From Methylocystis sp. ATCC 49242 (GTDB taxonomy: Bacteria; Pseudomonadota; Alphaproteobacteria; Rhizobiales; Beijerinckiaceae), in contig NZ_KE124774.1 of NCBI RefSeq assembly GCF_000188155.2, forward strand, positions 2,486,356-2,550,355: a stretch of DNA of 64,000 nt, written 5' to 3'. Shown here piece after piece: positions 1-9,599 of the stretch. Every line of letters starts with the position of its first letter. Within the stretch, counting starts at the first letter, position 1. A program made the translations under genes and the position numbers. Under the pieces are notes generated by a model. That model worked only from the letters and a program-made list of their open reading frames with translations, made no database searches and was not told where the DNA came from.

Positions 1-485
1 TCGTCGGAACGCGCGTCGAGGCGCTCCAGAGTCAGTTTCGCGTTGCGGCCTTCGCCTTCGACCGCCTGAATAACGCCGCGAAAGCGCTTGCGGCCCGATT
101 CGACCGGATGGGTCAGCTCTATCCGCGCCTCATGCCCGACGGCGCGGGCGAAATCTGAGACGCGCACCAGCGGCCGATCGACCCCCGGCGACGAGATTTC
201 GAGGCGATATTCATTGGCGATGACGTCGGCGACATCGAGTTCCGGCGACAACGCCTGGCTCGCCGCCTCGCAATCGTCGATGGTCATGGTTCCGTCGGGC
301 CGCTCCGCCATGATCTGAAGGGTCTGGCCGTTCTGCTGCAAGAGCCGCACGCGAACGAGACGGAAGCCGAGCTGCGCCAGCACCGGCTCGGCGAGATGCG
401 CCACGCGCGCGGCGACGCCCGTCTCGGAGACGAGACGCGGCTCGTCCAGCGGGGCGTCGATGTTTGCGGCGTCGTTCTGCGTCAA
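1..485 (-). CDS. rimP: Ribosome maturation factor RimP, 3' end beyond the window
   Basis: The minus-strand translation has the RimP pattern: an N-terminal alpha/beta domain ([21 protein letters not shown], then IDDCEAAS), the signature [15 protein letters not shown], and the start of the C-terminal SH3-like domain. RimP binds the 30S subunit and assists late maturation of the small subunit. I place the start at a TTG at 485 because an AGGA lies 7 nt upstream; another in-frame TTG at 515 almost touches the attenuator T-tract and lacks a ribosome-binding site. The C-terminus is missing because the gene runs off the left edge. The family normally heads a rimP-nusA-infB operon, which would continue leftwards; that is inference. 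Confidence 0.9.
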   Translation of the reverse strand, partial: MTQNDAANIDAPLDEPRLVSETGVAARVAHLAEPVLAQLGFRLVRVRLLQQNGQTLQIMAERPDGTMTIDDCEAASQALSPELDVADVIANEYRLEISSPGVDRPLVRVSDFARAVGHEARIELTHPVESGRKRFRGVIQAVEGEGRNAKLTLERLDARSD

Positions 486-516
486 GCCCTGGTCCTGCGC
501 TTTCGGGTCCGCCAAA

Positions 517-549
517 CAAAAAAGAGCGGGTCCCCGAGGGGCCCACTCT
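517..549 (-). terminator. Terminator-like attenuator in the rimP leader
   Basis: On the minus strand GAGAGTGGG, CCCC-TCG-GGG and CCCGCTCTT form a long, nearly perfect hairpin followed immediately by a run of six T. It sits about 30 nt upstream of the chosen rimP TTG start, so it lies inside the 5' leader and not at a gene end; no gene on this strand ends just upstream. A Rho-independent terminator directly before rimP is the arrangement described for rimP-leader attenuators of nusA operons. Sequence and position are seen; a role in attenuation is inference. Confidence 0.7.
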
Positions 550-654
550 CAATCGGCGATCACCCGAGAATGATCGTTTATGAGATGGAATTTGGGGCCT
601 TATACACCTGAAGGGCGACGGAACGCAAGGAAAACCGCCGAGCCGCCGAGCGCC

Positions 655-846
655 TCACCTTACGTCGATTTCCGTCTCGACGATATGCCGCAGCGGCGTG
701 CCATCGGCCTGCAGCGTCATGCGCAATTTCAGCTTGCCGCCGGGTATGTCGTGTTCACGCACCACGCGCTCGATTTCCCGCTGCGAGGTGACGCCGACTT
801 CCTTGAGAAACTTGCGCACGGCCATGTTGAAAAAATCTTCGTCCAT
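655..846 (-). CDS. DUF6494 family small protein
   Basis: 63 aa, beginning MDEDFFNM and containing KFLKEVGVTSQREIE, the conserved core I associate with DUF6494, a family of about 60-70 residues of unknown function in alphaproteobacteria and other Pseudomonadota. No signal peptide or membrane segment is visible; the middle looks like a helix-turn-helix-sized bundle and the end like a beta hairpin. It lies 55 nt downstream of the phosphopantetheinyl transferase gene on the same strand, so it may be the last gene of that operon. Function unknown. Confidence 0.75.
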   Translation of the reverse strand: MDEDFFNMAVRKFLKEVGVTSQREIERVVREHDIPGGKLKLRMTLQADGTPLRHIVETEIDVR

Positions 847-901
847 GCCGCATCTCCGGCGTTACGAAACCTCTCGGTAACTATCGCCCGTCGGAACCAC
901 T

Positions 902-1594
902 TCAATCCGCGTGGCGCAAAAGAGCGGCGGCGTCCCGTTCTTCGAAGGTCGCCTTCGCATCGACGCATTGCGCCGCAACCGCGAAATGAAACAATCCCCG
1001 CCGCCAATGCGCGGCGCTCCAATTTTGCGCCGAGCCGTCGCGCATCGTGACGCGCGGCGGATCGAACGCCACGGCGAAACTGTCCAGCGCCCGCACGAGC
1101 CCCTGGCCGGTCGCCTTCACGACCGCCTCTTTCAGCGTCCAGATCGCGAAAAACGCCTCGCGGCGCGCGTCGCCGTCCAGGGCGCGGAGCAGCGCGACCT
1201 CCTCGGGCGAGAAGAAGCGTTCGGCGACTTTCATGTTGTCGGCGCGACGGTCCGCCGACTCCGCATCGACGCCGATCTCGAGGCCCTCCGTGACCGCCAC
1301 GGCCGCCATGCCGCGCGTATGCGTCAGGCTGAAGCGCAGATCGCGCGGCGGATCGACGAGATAGGGCTTGCCCCGGGCCGCCGCGGCGAAGCGCCAGTCC
1401 TGCGGAGGCCGGTCCGCGCGTTTCGAGAGTTCCGCGCGCAGCAGGGCGTGGGCGGCGACATAAGATCGCCGGTCGTCTTCGAAATGAAAGCGCGCGGCCC
1501 GCGCGCGCTCGTCCTCGTCCAGCATCGCGGCGAGCGCCGGCCACTCTTCGGGCGCAACGCCCGAAACCTCCAGCGCCCGGACCGCGACCTTCAC
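902..1594 (-). CDS. 4'-phosphopantetheinyl transferase, Sfp type
   Basis: 230 aa. Transfers the phosphopantetheine arm of CoA to a serine of acyl, aryl or peptidyl carrier proteins. The Sfp signature motifs are present in order: a substrate/CoA-binding GKPY segment, FSLTHTRG, the Mg-binding GVDAES, FFSPEE, and WTLKEAVVKATGQGL. The length suits the Sfp/Gsp class and not the 120-aa AcpS class. The start lies 2 nt beyond the stop of the ferredoxin-NADP reductase gene, so the two are probably co-transcribed and perhaps translationally coupled. Its carrier protein cannot be told from this window; no polyketide or peptide synthetase genes are near. Confidence 0.88.
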   Translation of the reverse strand: MKVAVRALEVSGVAPEEWPALAAMLDEDERARAARFHFEDDRRSYVAAHALLRAELSKRADRPPQDWRFAAAARGKPYLVDPPRDLRFSLTHTRGMAAVAVTEGLEIGVDAESADRRADNMKVAERFFSPEEVALLRALDGDARREAFFAIWTLKEAVVKATGQGLVRALDSFAVAFDPPRVTMRDGSAQNWSAAHWRRGLFHFAVAAQCVDAKATFEERDAAALLRHAD

Positions 1595-1596
1595 GC

Positions 1597-2715
<1,119 letters not shown>

Positions 2716-2876
2716 TCACGAACCGTCGCGAGGGATCGGGGGCGCAGACGTTTGCTATCGCGGGCGCAACCGGCCGACCGGCGGATGCTCGATCCGCCGC
2801 GCAAGGTTCGTCTATAGCATTTGTCGGGCGATGCAACACGAATCCGCTGCGGCGGGTTTGCGCCGCAGCCGGAGCG

Positions 2877-3266
2877 TCAGCCCTGCTGGGCGGGAGTGGT
2901 CACCACGAGGCCGTCAAGCTCGGGACGGACCGTGATCTGGCAGCACAGGCGGGAGTTCGGCTTCACGTCGAAGGCGAAGTCGAGCATATCCTCTTCCATC
3001 TGCGACGGCTTGCCGGCCTTTTCCGTCCAGTTTTCGTCGACATAGACATGGCAGGTGGCGCAGGCGCAGGCGCCGCCGCATTCTGCGGCGATCTCGGGAA
3101 TGTCGTTGCGGCGCGCGGTCTCCATCACAGTGGAGCCCACTTCGCCCTCCACCGTGCGCGCCTGACCCTGGGAATCGACGAAGGTGATCTTCACCTTGGT
3201 CGGCGCGCCGCCGCCCGGTTCGGCACCGTAGCGGGCCACTGTGTCGTGGAAGTTCATTTTCACCAT
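2877..3266 (-). CDS. Adrenodoxin-type [2Fe-2S] ferredoxin
   Basis: 129 aa. The cluster ligands are C63, C69 and C72 (pattern C-x5-C-x2-C within ECGGACACATCHVY) and C109 in RLCCQI, the adrenodoxin/putidaredoxin/FdxB-like class. This class shuttles single electrons to cytochromes P450, Rieske oxygenases or Fe-S assembly. The N-terminal 20 residues are a Gly/Pro-rich extension. I prefer the ATG at 3266 to a longer ATG-less extension reading into an Arg-rich tract. The gene lies 230 nt upstream of the ferredoxin-NADP reductase on the same strand, and an unrelated methyltransferase diverges from it. Its physiological acceptor is not visible here. Confidence 0.88.
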   Translation of the reverse strand: MVKMNFHDTVARYGAEPGGGAPTKVKITFVDSQGQARTVEGEVGSTVMETARRNDIPEIAAECGGACACATCHVYVDENWTEKAGKPSQMEEDMLDFAFDVKPNSRLCCQITVRPELDGLVVTTPAQQG

Positions 3267-3555
3267 GACGCCTGTCTCTTCCCTGTGAGATCGCCGGCCG
3301 CGCCGGGCCAAGCCGATTTTTCATAGCCCCGACGCAGCCTTGCCCGCCGTTCGGCCGCGTCGGACACAGCTCGATGCTTTGCCGTTCGATTAGCATCCGG
3401 CCGTTTGCCGCGCTAGCCCCTTGCGCAACTTGCGTGCAATCGCGGCGGCGGCGCCCGACGAATCCCCGGGGAGGAGCTGCGGACGGGCGCGATTCCCTGT
3501 GCAATGCTATCAAGCGCTCAGGTCGACGTTTTGCGAAAAAGTTGAGGCGAACCTG

Positions 3556-4362
3556 ATGAGCGATGTCGCAGTTGCATTCCGCGACGCGGACGGCCCCATG
3601 CAGGCCGATCTCCTGCACTGTCTCGATTTCATGAATGGATTGCCGTTCTTCAGGGCCTACAAGGCCAATACATGGGACGCGCTCGAGATAACGGGGAAAA
3701 AGCGAATCCTGGATGTCGCCTGTGGCGTGGGCTTCGACGTCATCGAAATGGCTAAACTTTTTCCGCAGGCGGAATTTGTCGGCGTCGACAGGAGCGAAAG
3801 TTTTCTCGGCGTCGCGAGATCGAGGGCCGCCCATCTGCCCAACGCCAGCTTTTTCAGCGGCGACGCGGTCCGCCTGTCCTTTCCGGACGATAGTTTCCAC
3901 GCCGCGAGAATCGATCGGTCGCTTCAGCACATGACGTCCCCCCTCGCCGCGATCGAAGAAATGATTCGCGTGACCCGGTCGGGCGGCCGGATCGTCGCTT
4001 CGGAGCCGGATTGGGGAACCTTCTTTTTATTCAACGGCGACGACGAGGCCGGCGCGAGGATGGCGGGAAAATGGCTGGAATCGATCGCCAACCCCCATAT
4101 GGGGCGGGAAATCGGCCAGCTGTTCGAAAAATCCGGCGTCGAGGAAATCCGCTGGCGCGCGCGGGCGCTCGTCCTGACGCGACTCGACGACGCGAACGTC
4201 GTTTTCGATCTGCCCAGATTGAAGAAGAATTGCGTCGCGGCGGGCGTATTGTCCGCGCAGGAAGCAGATGACTGGCAGGCCGCCGCCGAGAGGGCGTCCG
4301 GGAAGGGAACTTTTCTCGCCTGTCTGAATATTTTCGAATGCAAGGGGGTGGTTCGGAAGTAG
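3556..4362 (+). CDS. SAM-dependent methyltransferase, UbiE/class I
   Basis: 268 aa. Motif I is ILDVACGVGFDV, followed by the acidic loop FVGVDRSE, SGDAVRLSFPDDSFH (motif II) and VTRSGGRIVASEPDWG (motif III). This is the class I Rossmann methyltransferase fold; the substrate cannot be told. The start ATG follows a GAGGCGAACCTG tract. It stands alone, divergent from the ferredoxin gene and convergent with the lipid-transport lipoprotein, whose stop abuts its own stop. Its base composition is slightly more AT-rich than its neighbours, so acquisition is possible but weakly supported. Confidence 0.8.
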   Translation: MSDVAVAFRDADGPMQADLLHCLDFMNGLPFFRAYKANTWDALEITGKKRILDVACGVGFDVIEMAKLFPQAEFVGVDRSESFLGVARSRAAHLPNASFFSGDAVRLSFPDDSFHAARIDRSLQHMTSPLAAIEEMIRVTRSGGRIVASEPDWGTFFLFNGDDEAGARMAGKWLESIANPHMGREIGQLFEKSGVEEIRWRARALVLTRLDDANVVFDLPRLKKNCVAAGVLSAQEADDWQAAAERASGKGTFLACLNIFECKGVVRK

Positions 4363-4956
4363 TTACATCCTCCCTCGCGCCCAGACTGCAATTCGCGCCG
4401 CCACAGTCGCCGACGCCTCGCCGAGCGCATGGACGGCGGGAGCGCCGGTGTGCTCGGGCGCCGGCGCCTCGGCGGTGAAGAGCTGGGCCGCCCGGGTCGC
4501 GCCGTTCGACTCGCTGACGAGCCTCGCCTCGATCTCGACGACGGCGATGCTGCGCGCGACGTCGATCTCGAACCGGCGGATATCGGTCGCAAGCGCGGCT
4601 GTCGCGCCGAGGCTGATCTGCCCGGCGGGGACGCCGGCGCGCTGCATGGCCTCGATCAGGCGGTTCTGGAAAAGCCGCGGCAGGCGCTCCGACCATTGCA
4701 CGCCCGGCAGAACCGACACGCTGCCGTCCACGTCCCGCACGACGACCCTGTCGGAGCCTGTCGGCTGGACGGCGGCCGGCTCCCGCACGATCAGCGCGGG
4801 GCCCGACCTGAGCGGCGCGGCCCGCGCAGCCGAAACCGCGCCGGCGAGATCGAATGTCTGGCGGGGGGGCTGGGCGCAGCCGGCAAGCGCAAGCGCAAAG
4901 AGGACCAGCGCCCCCACCGCACCGCCGCGCGCCGTGCTGAACCCCTCGATCTCCAT
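4363..4956 (-). CDS. ABC-type transport auxiliary lipoprotein (PqiC/DUF330-like)
   Basis: 197 aa. A signal peptide with lipobox LALAGC gives a lipoprotein with Cys at about residue 27. The body (QTFDLAGA, VVRDVDGSVSVLPGVQWSERLPRLFQNRLIEAMQ split over two strands) matches the COG3218 family of auxiliary lipoproteins linked to MCE transporters. Start set at the ATG that places the signal peptide at the N-terminus; an in-frame ATG 24 codons upstream would add a charged extension. It is the last gene of the mlaE-F-D operon and probably forms the outer-membrane-facing part of this lipid transporter. Confidence 0.82.
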   Translation of the reverse strand: MEIEGFSTARGGAVGALVLFALALAGCAQPPRQTFDLAGAVSAARAAPLRSGPALIVREPAAVQPTGSDRVVVRDVDGSVSVLPGVQWSERLPRLFQNRLIEAMQRAGVPAGQISLGATAALATDIRRFEIDVARSIAVVEIEARLVSESNGATRAAQLFTAEAPAPEHTGAPAVHALGEASATVAARIAVWARGRM

Positions 4957-5043
4957 GCCGCCCCGTCGCCCCGTCTTCACATGCGGGCCATTTCGGCGCG
5001 CCATGGTCCTATTATCCAATTCGCCCAAAGACTTGAAGACGCC

Positions 5044-5949
5044 TTATCGCCCCTGATACTCCGGCACGGTCTGAGACGGACCGAAGATGAATTGCGACGG
5101 GTCCTTCTCGATCGAACGCAGGGTCCGGTCGAGCGTGTCGACAGCCTTGCGGCCGTCGACGGCGAGCGCCTCGTACTGGCGCAGGCCCGTGGCTGAGAAT
5201 TTGTTGATGTTGGCGGAAGCGCCGGCGATGTTGCCGGTAATCTCCTTGATCTTGCGCGGATCGATCGCCTTGAGCCTCGCCTCTCCGGCCGCGAGCACCT
5301 TGTCGAGCCGCGCCGCAACGGGCTTCAGCGAATGGGCGACGTCGGCGGCGTCGCGCATGAAGGCCGTCACCGCGCTCGAATTATCGGCGAGCGTCTTGGT
5401 GAAGGTCTCGGCGTTCTTCAACGTCGCGGTGATCGAGTCGCTGTTCTGGTCGAGGAGTTTGTCGAGCTTCACCAGAACTTCGGCGGCTTTCGTCGAGAGA
5501 TGCTGCACATTGCCGAGCAGATTCTGGATTTCCGAGCGTTCGGCCTGAATCTGCGGATAGCGCTGGCCCGGTTGCGCGACGAGCTTGGGCGCGCGGGGCG
5601 TTCCGCCGACGAGCAGCACGTCGGCGACGCCGGTGAAGCCGCGGGTTTCCAGGCGCGCGCGCGTATCGGTCTTGACCGGCGTCCTGTTGTCGATCTTGAC
5701 CTCGACGTCGACCTTGCTCGGATCGCTCTCCGATATGGCGAGATGCGTCACCTCGCCGACCTTGACGCCGTTGAACAGAACGCCCGAGCCGCGGGTCAGA
5801 CCTGACACCGCGCCCGAGAAGACGATCTGATAGGTCTCCTGCCGGCCGATCTGGCTCGGGCCGGAGAACCAGTAGACGAAGCCGAAGGCCGCGAAGGCGA
5901 TCGCCAGCGTGAAGGCGCCGATCAGGGCGTAATTGGCGCGGGTTTCCAT
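5044..5949 (-). CDS. MCE-family MlaD-like lipid transport protein
   Basis: 301 aa. One N-terminal transmembrane anchor (residues about 8-28, ALIGAFTLAIAFAAFGFVYW) precedes a single MCE domain: FSGAVSGLTRGSGVLFNGVKVGEV, then TRARLETRGFTGVADV. A long helical C-terminal region follows, as in MlaD/PqiB/YebT relatives that form hexameric lipid channels in the periplasm. Its start overlaps the end of the ATPase gene by 28 nt, indicating translational coupling. With the permease, ATPase and lipoprotein it forms a complete ABC lipid transporter; the direction and cargo (phospholipid, sterol, hopanoid) are not shown. Confidence 0.9.
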   Translation of the reverse strand: METRANYALIGAFTLAIAFAAFGFVYWFSGPSQIGRQETYQIVFSGAVSGLTRGSGVLFNGVKVGEVTHLAISESDPSKVDVEVKIDNRTPVKTDTRARLETRGFTGVADVLLVGGTPRAPKLVAQPGQRYPQIQAERSEIQNLLGNVQHLSTKAAEVLVKLDKLLDQNSDSITATLKNAETFTKTLADNSSAVTAFMRDAADVAHSLKPVAARLDKVLAAGEARLKAIDPRKIKEITGNIAGASANINKFSATGLRQYEALAVDGRKAVDTLDRTLRSIEKDPSQFIFGPSQTVPEYQGR

Positions 5950-6776
5950 TCTTCGTCCTCTTGGTCGGCGATCGTGGCGGTCAGTCTTCCGCCGCGAACG
6001 CCGTGGAAATAGGCGCGCAGCCAGGGATGGTCGGATGCGAGCAGGCTCGGCAGCGGACCGGCGGCGATCACTCGCCCTTCGGCCAGCGCCGCGACCCTGT
6101 CGCAGATGGAGTAAAGGCTGTCGAGATCATGCGTCACCATGAAGACCGTCAGCCCGAGCGTCTGCTGCAGCGTCGCGATGAGGTCGTCGAACTCTGCGGC
6201 CCCGATCGGGTCGAGGCCCGAGGTCGGCTCGTCCAGAAAGACGAGTTCCGGGTCCAGCGCCAGCGCGCGCGCCAGCGCGGCGCGCTTCACCATGCCGCCC
6301 GACAATTCCGACGGAAATTTGTCGGCGGCGTCCGGCTTGAGACCGACGAGCTCGATCTTGAGCATGGCGAGCTCGTCCATCAGCCGGGGCGAAAGGTCGC
6401 GCGTCTCGCGCATCGGCATCTGGATGTTCTGTTTCACGGTCAGGCCGGAGAACAGCGCGCCATTCTGAAACAGCACGCCCCAGCGCTGCTCCAGCGCCCG
6501 TCGCGCCGCGGGCGGCAATGCGTCCCGGTTCTGACCAAAGATGCGGATCGAGCCCGCGCGCGTCGGCACGAGGCCGAGGATCGCGCGCATCAGCACGGAT
6601 TTGCCCTGACCCGAGCCGCCCACGAAACCCAGCACCTCGCCGCGATAGACGTCGAGGTTCAGGCCATTCATGACGAGTTTTTCGCCGAAGCCCACGACGA
6701 GATCGCGCACGCTGATGATGACGCCGCTCGTCGCCGTCTGCAGCGCGTCCCGTGTGTTTGCGGAGAGGTTCGTCAT
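5922..6776 (-). CDS. MlaF-like ABC transporter ATP-binding protein
   Basis: 284 aa. Walker A GGSGQGKS, Q-loop LFQNGALFSGLTV, signature LSGGMVKRAALARAL, Walker B ELVFLDEPTSGLDP and the H-loop MVTHD are all intact. The GMVKR variant of the signature and the phrase QNGALF are typical of the MlaF/Ttg2A class that energises MlaE permeases. Start at MTNLSAN, 9 nt after the permease stop; longer reading frames run back across the permease gene. Located between the permease and MlaD genes in one operon. Confidence 0.92.
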   Translation of the reverse strand: MTNLSANTRDALQTATSGVIISVRDLVVGFGEKLVMNGLNLDVYRGEVLGFVGGSGQGKSVLMRAILGLVPTRAGSIRIFGQNRDALPPAARRALEQRWGVLFQNGALFSGLTVKQNIQMPMRETRDLSPRLMDELAMLKIELVGLKPDAADKFPSELSGGMVKRAALARALALDPELVFLDEPTSGLDPIGAAEFDDLIATLQQTLGLTVFMVTHDLDSLYSICDRVAALAEGRVIAAGPLPSLLASDHPWLRAYFHGVRGGRLTATIADQEDEEWKPAPITP

Positions 6777-6784
6777 CGGCTCGC

Positions 6785-7927
6785 TCAATAGTCGATCGAC
6801 GCAAAAAATATGGCGAAGAGTCCGTCGAGCACGATCACCATGAAGATCGACTTGACCACCGACGACGTCACCTGTCGGCCCAGCGATTCCGCGGAGCCCT
6901 TCGTCTCCAGACCATCCATCGCCGCGATCAGGCCGATGACCAACGCCATGAAAGGGGCCTTGATCATTCCGACGAGGAATGTGTGAAGGGCGATCGCCTC
7001 CTTCAGCAGCGACAGGAAGGCCGCCGGGCTGATTCCGCCGTAGCTCCACGACACCAGCAGGCCGCCAAACAGCGCCGCCATGTCGGCGATGAAGGTGAGA
7101 ATCGGCAGCGAGACGATCAGCGCCAGCACGCGCGGCGCGATCAGCACCTCGATCGGCGAGAGGCCCATGACGCGCAGCGCGTCGATCTCCTCGCGCATTT
7201 TCATCGAGCCGATTTCGGCGGTGATCGCCGAGCCCGAACGTCCCGCGATCATGATGGAGGTGAGCAATACGCCCAGTTCGCGCAGCACCAGAATGCCGAT
7301 GAGGCTGACGGTGTAGCTGGACGCCCCGAATTTCAGCAGCTGGAAGATGCCCTGCTGCGCGACGATGGCGCCGACCAGCAGATTGATGAGAACGATGATC
7401 GGCGCGCTGCGAAAGCCGATCGTCTCCATGTGAAAGACGAGCGACGTGAAGCGAAAATGCCCCGGGTGGGTGGCGACATAAGCCATCGCCGCGATGAATT
7501 CGCCGAGAAAGGCGACGCCGCGATAGAACTCGCGAAGCGCGTCGACGACAGAAGCGCCGAGATCGGCGAGAAGATCGACAATCGCGTTGAAGCGCCGGCG
7601 CGGCGGTTTCTCGAATTCCCGGAACGCCGCTTCCTCGAGCATGGTGTGATGCTCGGGCCGCGCGTGCGCGAGCGCTACGCCGACATCGGCGTGCGCGAGC
7701 TCATGCCGCGCGCGGTTGATGAGCCATGCGCCGGCGGTGTCGAGCTTCTCGACGCCGGAGAGATCGATCGTGACGAATTTCACGCGCCCGCCCTCGTCGA
7801 CGAGCTGCTGCGCCTTCTGCTCGAGCCGGCGCGAAGCGATAAGGATCCAGTCGCCCGAAAGCGCCAGACGCTCGCCGCCGTTTGCAATCACGACGTCGGG
7901 AGGATGATGAACGGCGTCGACGGTCAT
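6785..7927 (-). CDS. MlaE-type lipid ABC permease with N-terminal STAS domain
   Basis: 380 aa. Residues about 15-95 form a STAS-like domain (LSGDWILIA, VTIDLSGVEKLDTAGAWL), normally a separate protein (MlaB) in E. coli; here it is fused to the MlaE permease, which begins near residue 125 and carries the family motifs EFIAAM, LVGAIVAQQG, REL GVLLTSIMIAGRSGSA-ITAEIGSMK (in two parts) and EEIDALRVMG. Five to six membrane helices are predicted by eye. Start uncertain: ATG at 7927 or an in-frame TTG at 7954; neither has a strong ribosome-binding site. First gene of the operon. Confidence 0.9.
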   Translation of the reverse strand: MTVDAVHHPPDVVIANGGERLALSGDWILIASRRLEQKAQQLVDEGGRVKFVTIDLSGVEKLDTAGAWLINRARHELAHADVGVALAHARPEHHTMLEEAAFREFEKPPRRRFNAIVDLLADLGASVVDALREFYRGVAFLGEFIAAMAYVATHPGHFRFTSLVFHMETIGFRSAPIIVLINLLVGAIVAQQGIFQLLKFGASSYTVSLIGILVLRELGVLLTSIMIAGRSGSAITAEIGSMKMREEIDALRVMGLSPIEVLIAPRVLALIVSLPILTFIADMAALFGGLLVSWSYGGISPAAFLSLLKEAIALHTFLVGMIKAPFMALVIGLIAAMDGLETKGSAESLGRQVTSSVVKSIFMVIVLDGLFAIFFASIDY

Positions 7928-8048
7928 GCGAGCTCGTTTCGTAATGTCTTGCAAAATGTCTTAACTTCGTGAATTGCGGTCAGCAAGCGCGTCCGCGCAC
8001 ATTGCGAGCGCAAGAACCTGACGAAATGATTGTAATCGGAGCAAAAAC

Positions 8049-9032
8049 TTGCGTATCGAGCTGACGCTCGCCGTCGAGGCGTTTCCAATTGCGGGCCGAT
8101 TCGTGATTTCCCGTGGCGCCAAGACCGAGGCGCGCGTCGTAACCGCGACGCTGCGCGCCGGCGGCCAGATCGGGCGCGGCGAATGCGTGCCCTATGCGCG
8201 CTATGGAGAAAGCGTCGAGAGCGTCTGCGCCGCGATCGAAAGCGCGCGCGCCGAAATCGAGGCGGGGGCCGATCGCGCAGCGCTGCAAAGTCTTTTGCCC
8301 GCCGGCGCCGCGCGCAACGCGGTCGATTGCGCCATGTGGGATCTCGAGGCCAAGGCCGGCGGCCGGCGCGCCCATGCGGCGGCGGGCTTCGCGCGCCTTG
8401 TTCCCCTCGTCACCGCCTATACGCTCTCGGTCGGGACGCCCGAGGAAATGCGCGCCGCGGCCCTGATGGCCGCCGACCGGCCGCTGCTGAAGGTGAAACT
8501 CGCCGGCGAAGGCGACGACGCCCGGCTCGCCGCCGTGCGCGAGGGCGCGCCGCACGCCCGGCTCATTGTCGACGCCAACGAGGCGTGGAGCGAGGACTCG
8601 CTCGTCGCCCAGCTGGACGCCTGCGCCCGATTCGGCGTGGCGCTGGTCGAGCAGCCGCTGCCGGCCGGCCGGGACGAAATGCTCGCGAAAATCGCCCACC
8701 CGATTCCGATCTGCGCAGACGAAAGCGCCCATGAGACCGCTTCGCTCGCCGGCCTCAGGGGACGCTACGACGCGGTCAACATCAAGCTCGACAAGACCGG
8801 CGGCCTGACCGAGGCGCTGGCCATGGCGCAGGCGGCGCAGGCGCAGGGCTTCGCCATCATGGCGGGCTGCATGGTGGGCACGTCGCTCGCCATGGCCCCG
8901 GCGACGCTCATCGGGCAGATGGCGGAATTCGTCGACCTCGACGGGCCGCTGCTGCTTGCAAAAGATCGGGAGCCCGGCCTTGCCTATGAAGGCTCGACCC
9001 TGATGCCGCCGCCCCCGGCGCTGTGGGGCTGA
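8049..9032 (+). CDS. Dipeptide epimerase (L-Ala-D/L-Glu epimerase class, enolase superfamily)
   Basis: 327 aa. The muconate-lactonizing subgroup catalytic set is complete: K148-V-K150 (LLKVKL), metal ligands D175 (IVDANEAW), E201 (VEQPLP) and D224 (CADES), and K246 (NIKLDKTGG). The DxD-like ligand after the last lysine and the GCMVGTS segment are typical of L-Ala-D/L-Glu epimerases, which recycle murein peptides. The start is TTG at 8049, supported by GGAG 8 nt upstream; no ATG is suitably placed. Divergent from the Mla operon. The exact dipeptide specificity cannot be read. Confidence 0.85.
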   Translation: MRIELTLAVEAFPIAGRFVISRGAKTEARVVTATLRAGGQIGRGECVPYARYGESVESVCAAIESARAEIEAGADRAALQSLLPAGAARNAVDCAMWDLEAKAGGRRAHAAAGFARLVPLVTAYTLSVGTPEEMRAAALMAADRPLLKVKLAGEGDDARLAAVREGAPHARLIVDANEAWSEDSLVAQLDACARFGVALVEQPLPAGRDEMLAKIAHPIPICADESAHETASLAGLRGRYDAVNIKLDKTGGLTEALAMAQAAQAQGFAIMAGCMVGTSLAMAPATLIGQMAEFVDLDGPLLLAKDREPGLAYEGSTLMPPPPALWG

Positions 9033-9371
9033 CTACATCCCCTCGACAACCGGCTCGCCGGCGTTGAGCCAGGCGAGTATGCCGCCGCCGAAATGGGTGT
9101 CGGCGTCGCGGCGGCCCGCGAGCCGCGCCTGCTCCATGGCGCTCACCGACCGGCGGCCGGAGCGGCAATAGATCACGACCTTCTGGCCCTCGCCCGCGAC
9201 CGGCAGTTTCGAGGGATCGAATTTCGACAGCGGATTGAACAGCGCGCCCTCGATATGGCCGGCGGCGTATTCCTCCGCCTCGCGCACGTCCACGAGAAGG
9301 ATCGAGCCGTCGGCGAGGCCGGCCTTGAGCTCGTCGAGGGCGATGTCGTTGAAGGGGGCGGAGAGGGTCAT
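9033..9371 (-). CDS. Single-domain rhodanese
   Basis: 112 aa. A single rhodanese domain: LLVDVREAEEYAAGHIEGA, then the active loop YCRSGRRS with catalytic Cys69, and a closing GGILAWLNAG. Such proteins carry sulfane sulfur as a persulfide (GlpE-like). The start ATG is preceded by GGGGATAGAAAAG. It is convergent with the dipeptide epimerase, stop codons being adjacent, so the two are not co-regulated. No partner enzyme is visible nearby. Confidence 0.88.
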   Translation of the reverse strand: MTLSAPFNDIALDELKAGLADGSILLVDVREAEEYAAGHIEGALFNPLSKFDPSKLPVAGEGQKVVIYCRSGRRSVSAMEQARLAGRRDADTHFGGGILAWLNAGEPVVEGM

Positions 9372-9599
9372 CTTTTCTATCCCCGGAATTTTTGCGTCCC
9401 GCGTCCTTCGCACGCCGCTCGACGATCGTCCAGCGCCGATGTAGACAACTGTTTTTACAAAAGGATTTGGCAACCCTCCGGCGGTTCGCGGAAACTCCGT
9501 AGCTGAATCCGGCTGATCTGAAGATTTCCGCAACGCCGAATTTACAATTGTCGGCGAAGCTCTGGCGTCCGAAGCTTAAGCGCTGGAAGTTCTGCACTC

